DNA of 7,401 nucleotides from Nitrospina sp. (GTDB lineage Bacteria; Nitrospinota; Nitrospinia; Nitrospinales; Nitrospinaceae), in NCBI GenBank assembly GCA_004357435.1, contig SMVS01000033.1, positions 1 to 7,401 of the forward strand, given 5' to 3'. Below the pieces are notes generated by a model that saw only the letters and a program-made list of their open reading frames with translations, did no database searches and was not told the DNA's origin. Positions 5,942 through 7,401 of this stretch are shown here, in pieces. Made by a program: the position numbers and the translations under genes. Position 1 is the first letter of the stretch; the number at the start of each line of letters is the position of its first letter.

Positions 5942-6874
5942 TCAATTGGAATTCGGCCGCCACTGCTGGGCCAGTTGCTGGGCCTCGGCAATCTCGGCGG
6001 GGGTCATTTGACGCTCCAGCCGGTCCCGATTGAACTTGGCTCTTTCATAATTGCCACCCGGCGCCAGGCGGGAGGCGGCCAGGTTGAGCCATTTGTGGGC
6101 CTCAACAAAGTTTTGCGGAACGCCCCGGGCCTTGCCGTACATGACGCCAAGATTGTTTTGCGGTTTGGGGTTGCCCTGCTCGGCGGCTTTTTTATACCAC
6201 TTCACCGCTTTCTGATAATTCTGCAGAACCCCGCGGCCGGTTTCATAAATGAGGCCGAGATTGTTTTGTGACTTGGACTCGCCCTGCTCCGCCGCCTGGG
6301 TGTACCAGCGCACCGACTCCTCAAAATCCTGATCAACGCCCTGCCCGTGGGAGTGCATGAAGCCGAGCACAAATTGCGCTTCGGCGAATCCCTGATCGGC
6401 GGCTTTCCGGTACCACGTCACCGCTTTGGTAAAATCCTGGGGTGTGCCTTTGCCATAATGGTGCATCGCCGCGACTGCGTACTGCGCGCCGACATGGTTC
6501 TGATCGGCGGCTTGCTGGTACCAGATCATGGCCGTGGCGTTGTCCGCTTCCACTCCGAAACCGTTGCGGTACATGACCCCAAGGTTGAGTTGCGCCTCGG
6601 CGTTGCCCTCATCCGCGCCTTTGCGATACCACTTCATCGCTTCCTGATAATCCTGCGGGACCGTCCGGCCATAAAAATGGGCGTCGCCCATCGCGTTGGG
6701 ATCGTTGGGGTCGATCACCTCGGATTCTCCCACCAGAAAAGCCAGCTCTGCCTCATTCGGCATATTCTCGCGGGAAACGTCATCGGCCAACGACGGCGCA
6801 GGCAACAGGCAGACCAGGCAGGCCGCCACTAAGGGAAGGAAAAATCCTGACGCGGTTTTGGTAGAGAATCTCAT
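5942..6874 (-). CDS. Secreted SEL1-repeat protein
   Basis: The protein is 310 residues from the ATG at 6874. From this start it opens MRFSTKTASGFFLPLVAACL and continues to APSLA before DD, a canonical signal peptide. VAAC could instead be a lipobox, but the hydrophobic stretch continues past the Cys, so signal peptidase I is more likely. Two in-frame upstream starts exist (ATG at 6907, GTG at 6928, the latter giving 328 residues); they only lengthen the n-region, and none has a strong Shine-Dalgarno sequence. The mature protein holds about six SEL1 units of 36 residues, each with the pattern AQxxLGxMYxxGxGVxQDxxxAxxWYxKAAxQG, followed by a short helical tail (MTPAEIAEAQQLAQQW). SEL1 repeats are alpha-solenoid protein-binding scaffolds found in many exported bacterial proteins. 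No catalytic residues are visible and the partner is unknown. It lies 287 bp upstream of the Rieske-ThDP gene, with the relic between them, so an operon link is uncertain. Confidence 0.88.
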   Translation of the reverse strand: MRFSTKTASGFFLPLVAACLVCLLPAPSLADDVSRENMPNEAELAFLVGESEVIDPNDPNAMGDAHFYGRTVPQDYQEAMKWYRKGADEGNAEAQLNLGVMYRNGFGVEADNATAMIWYQQAADQNHVGAQYAVAAMHHYGKGTPQDFTKAVTWYRKAADQGFAEAQFVLGFMHSHGQGVDQDFEESVRWYTQAAEQGESKSQNNLGLIYETGRGVLQNYQKAVKWYKKAAEQGNPKPQNNLGVMYGKARGVPQNFVEAHKWLNLAASRLAPGGNYERAKFNRDRLERQMTPAEIAEAQQLAQQWRPNSN

Positions 6875-6936
6875 TGGGCTCAAGCCTGTAAAGTGGGAGA
6901 GGCTCATTACATTATCACGGGCTGACACTCACATTT

Positions 6937-6963
6937 ATTATCATTTCTGCATCCGAATTGCAA
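6937..6963 (-). promoter_or_regulatory. Weak candidate promoter for the SEL1 gene
   Basis: The minus strand carries TTGCAA (6963-6958) and GATAAT (6942-6937), each close to sigma-70 consensus, but with a short 15-bp spacer. Initiation here would begin near 6930, which would leave almost no leader for the GTG at 6928 and so favours the internal ATG starts at 6907 or 6874. Confidence 0.25.
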
Positions 6964-7330
6964 CGGGTTCGTTGTTCAGAAGTGCTCCGGAGCCGATAGA
7001 CGAATGGCAACCGTGTATGTAACGATTTTGATATCAGTCTCATAACACATTACAGAAAATTTCACCGCACCAGTTTGATTTTTTGGGGTTGGTGATTGCC
7101 CAGCGTTTTCAGGTTACGATATGCTCAGGTGAATTATTTGGATCCCCGAAATGCCTCCCCTTGAAAAATTTTGTCGATGGCTGGCGTAGACTTCAGTTCC
7201 GCCGGAGTGGCCGAGGTTTTCCGCCGGCCACGCTTCTTCATTACCGTGATCCAGCCTTAAGCCGAATGAGCCTTGAATTACCCGCCCGCATCAGGTACCC
7301 TTGGCCTTTCCAAATCAATGACTCAATAAA
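6964..7330. other. Intergenic region between divergent genes
   Basis: About 370 bp between the SEL1 gene and the plus-strand MBL-fold gene. I see no convincing gene, repeat family or RNA here. An 83-codon plus-strand frame (7083-7334) shows no recognisable domain and overlaps the next start by four bases. The region should contain the promoter of the MBL gene; TTGATA near 7028-7033 is the only -35-like hexamer noticed and it lacks a good -10 partner. Confidence 0.5.
7207..7231. repeat. Small inverted repeat
   Basis: GTGGCCG (7207-7213) and CGGCCAC (7225-7231) can form a perfect 7-bp stem with an 11-base loop. No T-run follows on either strand, so it is not an obvious terminator. It lies about 100 bp before the MBL-fold start and could be a leader structure or a protein-binding site. 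Confidence 0.35.
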
Positions 7331-7401
7331 ATGATCAGAACCACCCTGATCGGGCACGCTTGCCTGCTCATCCAGTCCAAGGAAACCACCATTCTTACCG
7401 A
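7331..7401 (+). CDS. Probable MBL-fold metallohydrolase, N-terminal fragment
   Basis: From the ATG at 7331 the visible residues are MIRTTLIGHACLLIQSKE, then TTILTD, where the window ends after 23 codons plus two bases. The pattern TxIGHAxxLIxxxxxxILTDP is the hallmark first strand-loop-strand of metallo-beta-lactamase-fold hydrolases of the UlaG/L-ascorbate-6-phosphate lactonase-like type. The zinc-binding HxHxDH motif would lie beyond the edge and cannot be checked. No signal peptide is present, so a cytosolic enzyme is expected. No good Shine-Dalgarno sequence precedes the start (AATAAA). It is divergent from the SEL1 gene, so no operon relation to the rest of the window is implied. Confidence 0.65.
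   Translation, partial: MIRTTLIGHACLLIQSKETTILT

Noticed and set aside
7201..7260. Possible class II tRNA (Leu/Ser) start: GCCGGAGTGGCCGAG
   Set aside because: The first 15 bases look like a tRNA acceptor and D-arm, but there is no matching CTCCGGC 3' strand, no anticodon arm and no T-arm sequence downstream.
7083..7334. 83-codon plus-strand frame before the MBL-fold gene
   Set aside because: It has no recognisable domain or Shine-Dalgarno sequence, its composition is like non-coding sequence, and it overlaps the MBL start codon.

Overview
The window looks like chromosomal DNA from a diderm (Gram-negative-type) bacterium. It encodes a protein with a signal peptide, periplasmic TPRs and a C-terminal outer-membrane beta-barrel ending in an aromatic residue. 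It also encodes two further proteins with Sec-type signal sequences. GC content is moderate and uneven. TPR and SEL1 proteins beside aerobic-type redox enzymes would fit groups such as Nitrospinota or the former Deltaproteobacteria, but nothing here fixes the taxon and I hold that guess weakly. No rRNA, tRNA, CRISPR array, insertion sequence or phage gene was seen.

Layout, read along the minus strand because almost everything points left: a SEL1-repeat secreted protein (about 6874 to 5942); a 287-bp gap holding the decayed 5' end of another gene; a 654-residue fusion of an N-terminal Rieske [2Fe-2S] domain to a thiamine-diphosphate enzyme of the pyruvate oxidase/acetolactate synthase superfamily (5654 to 3690); a 108-bp gap with a plausible promoter; a 908-residue TPR/beta-barrel outer-membrane protein (3581 to 855); and, sharing one base with its stop codon (TAATG), a secreted protein that runs off the left edge (855 to 1). 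At the right edge, on the plus strand, the first 23 codons of a probable MBL-fold metallohydrolase begin at 7331. A gap of about 400 bp separates it from the divergent SEL1 gene.

The two leftmost genes form a tightly coupled pair. The TPR/barrel protein resembles the outer-membrane export components of polysaccharide systems (BcsC/PgaA style, or YaiO-like barrels), and its partner is exported. A joint envelope or surface role is the natural inference, but no substrate can be named. The Rieske-ThDP protein is the most unusual coding feature: a one-electron iron-sulfur carrier is joined to a decarboxylating or oxidising ThDP module, which suggests a 2-oxoacid oxidase or carboligase with a built-in electron outlet.

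The most interesting non-coding observation is a diverged duplication. About 140 bp covering the 5' leader and signal-peptide codons of the TPR/barrel gene recurs, frameshifted, directly upstream of the Rieske-ThDP gene. An untranslated block of about 21 bases is nearly identical in both copies although the coding part has drifted to roughly two-thirds identity. This suggests that a leader or promoter segment was kept and recruited for the redox enzyme.
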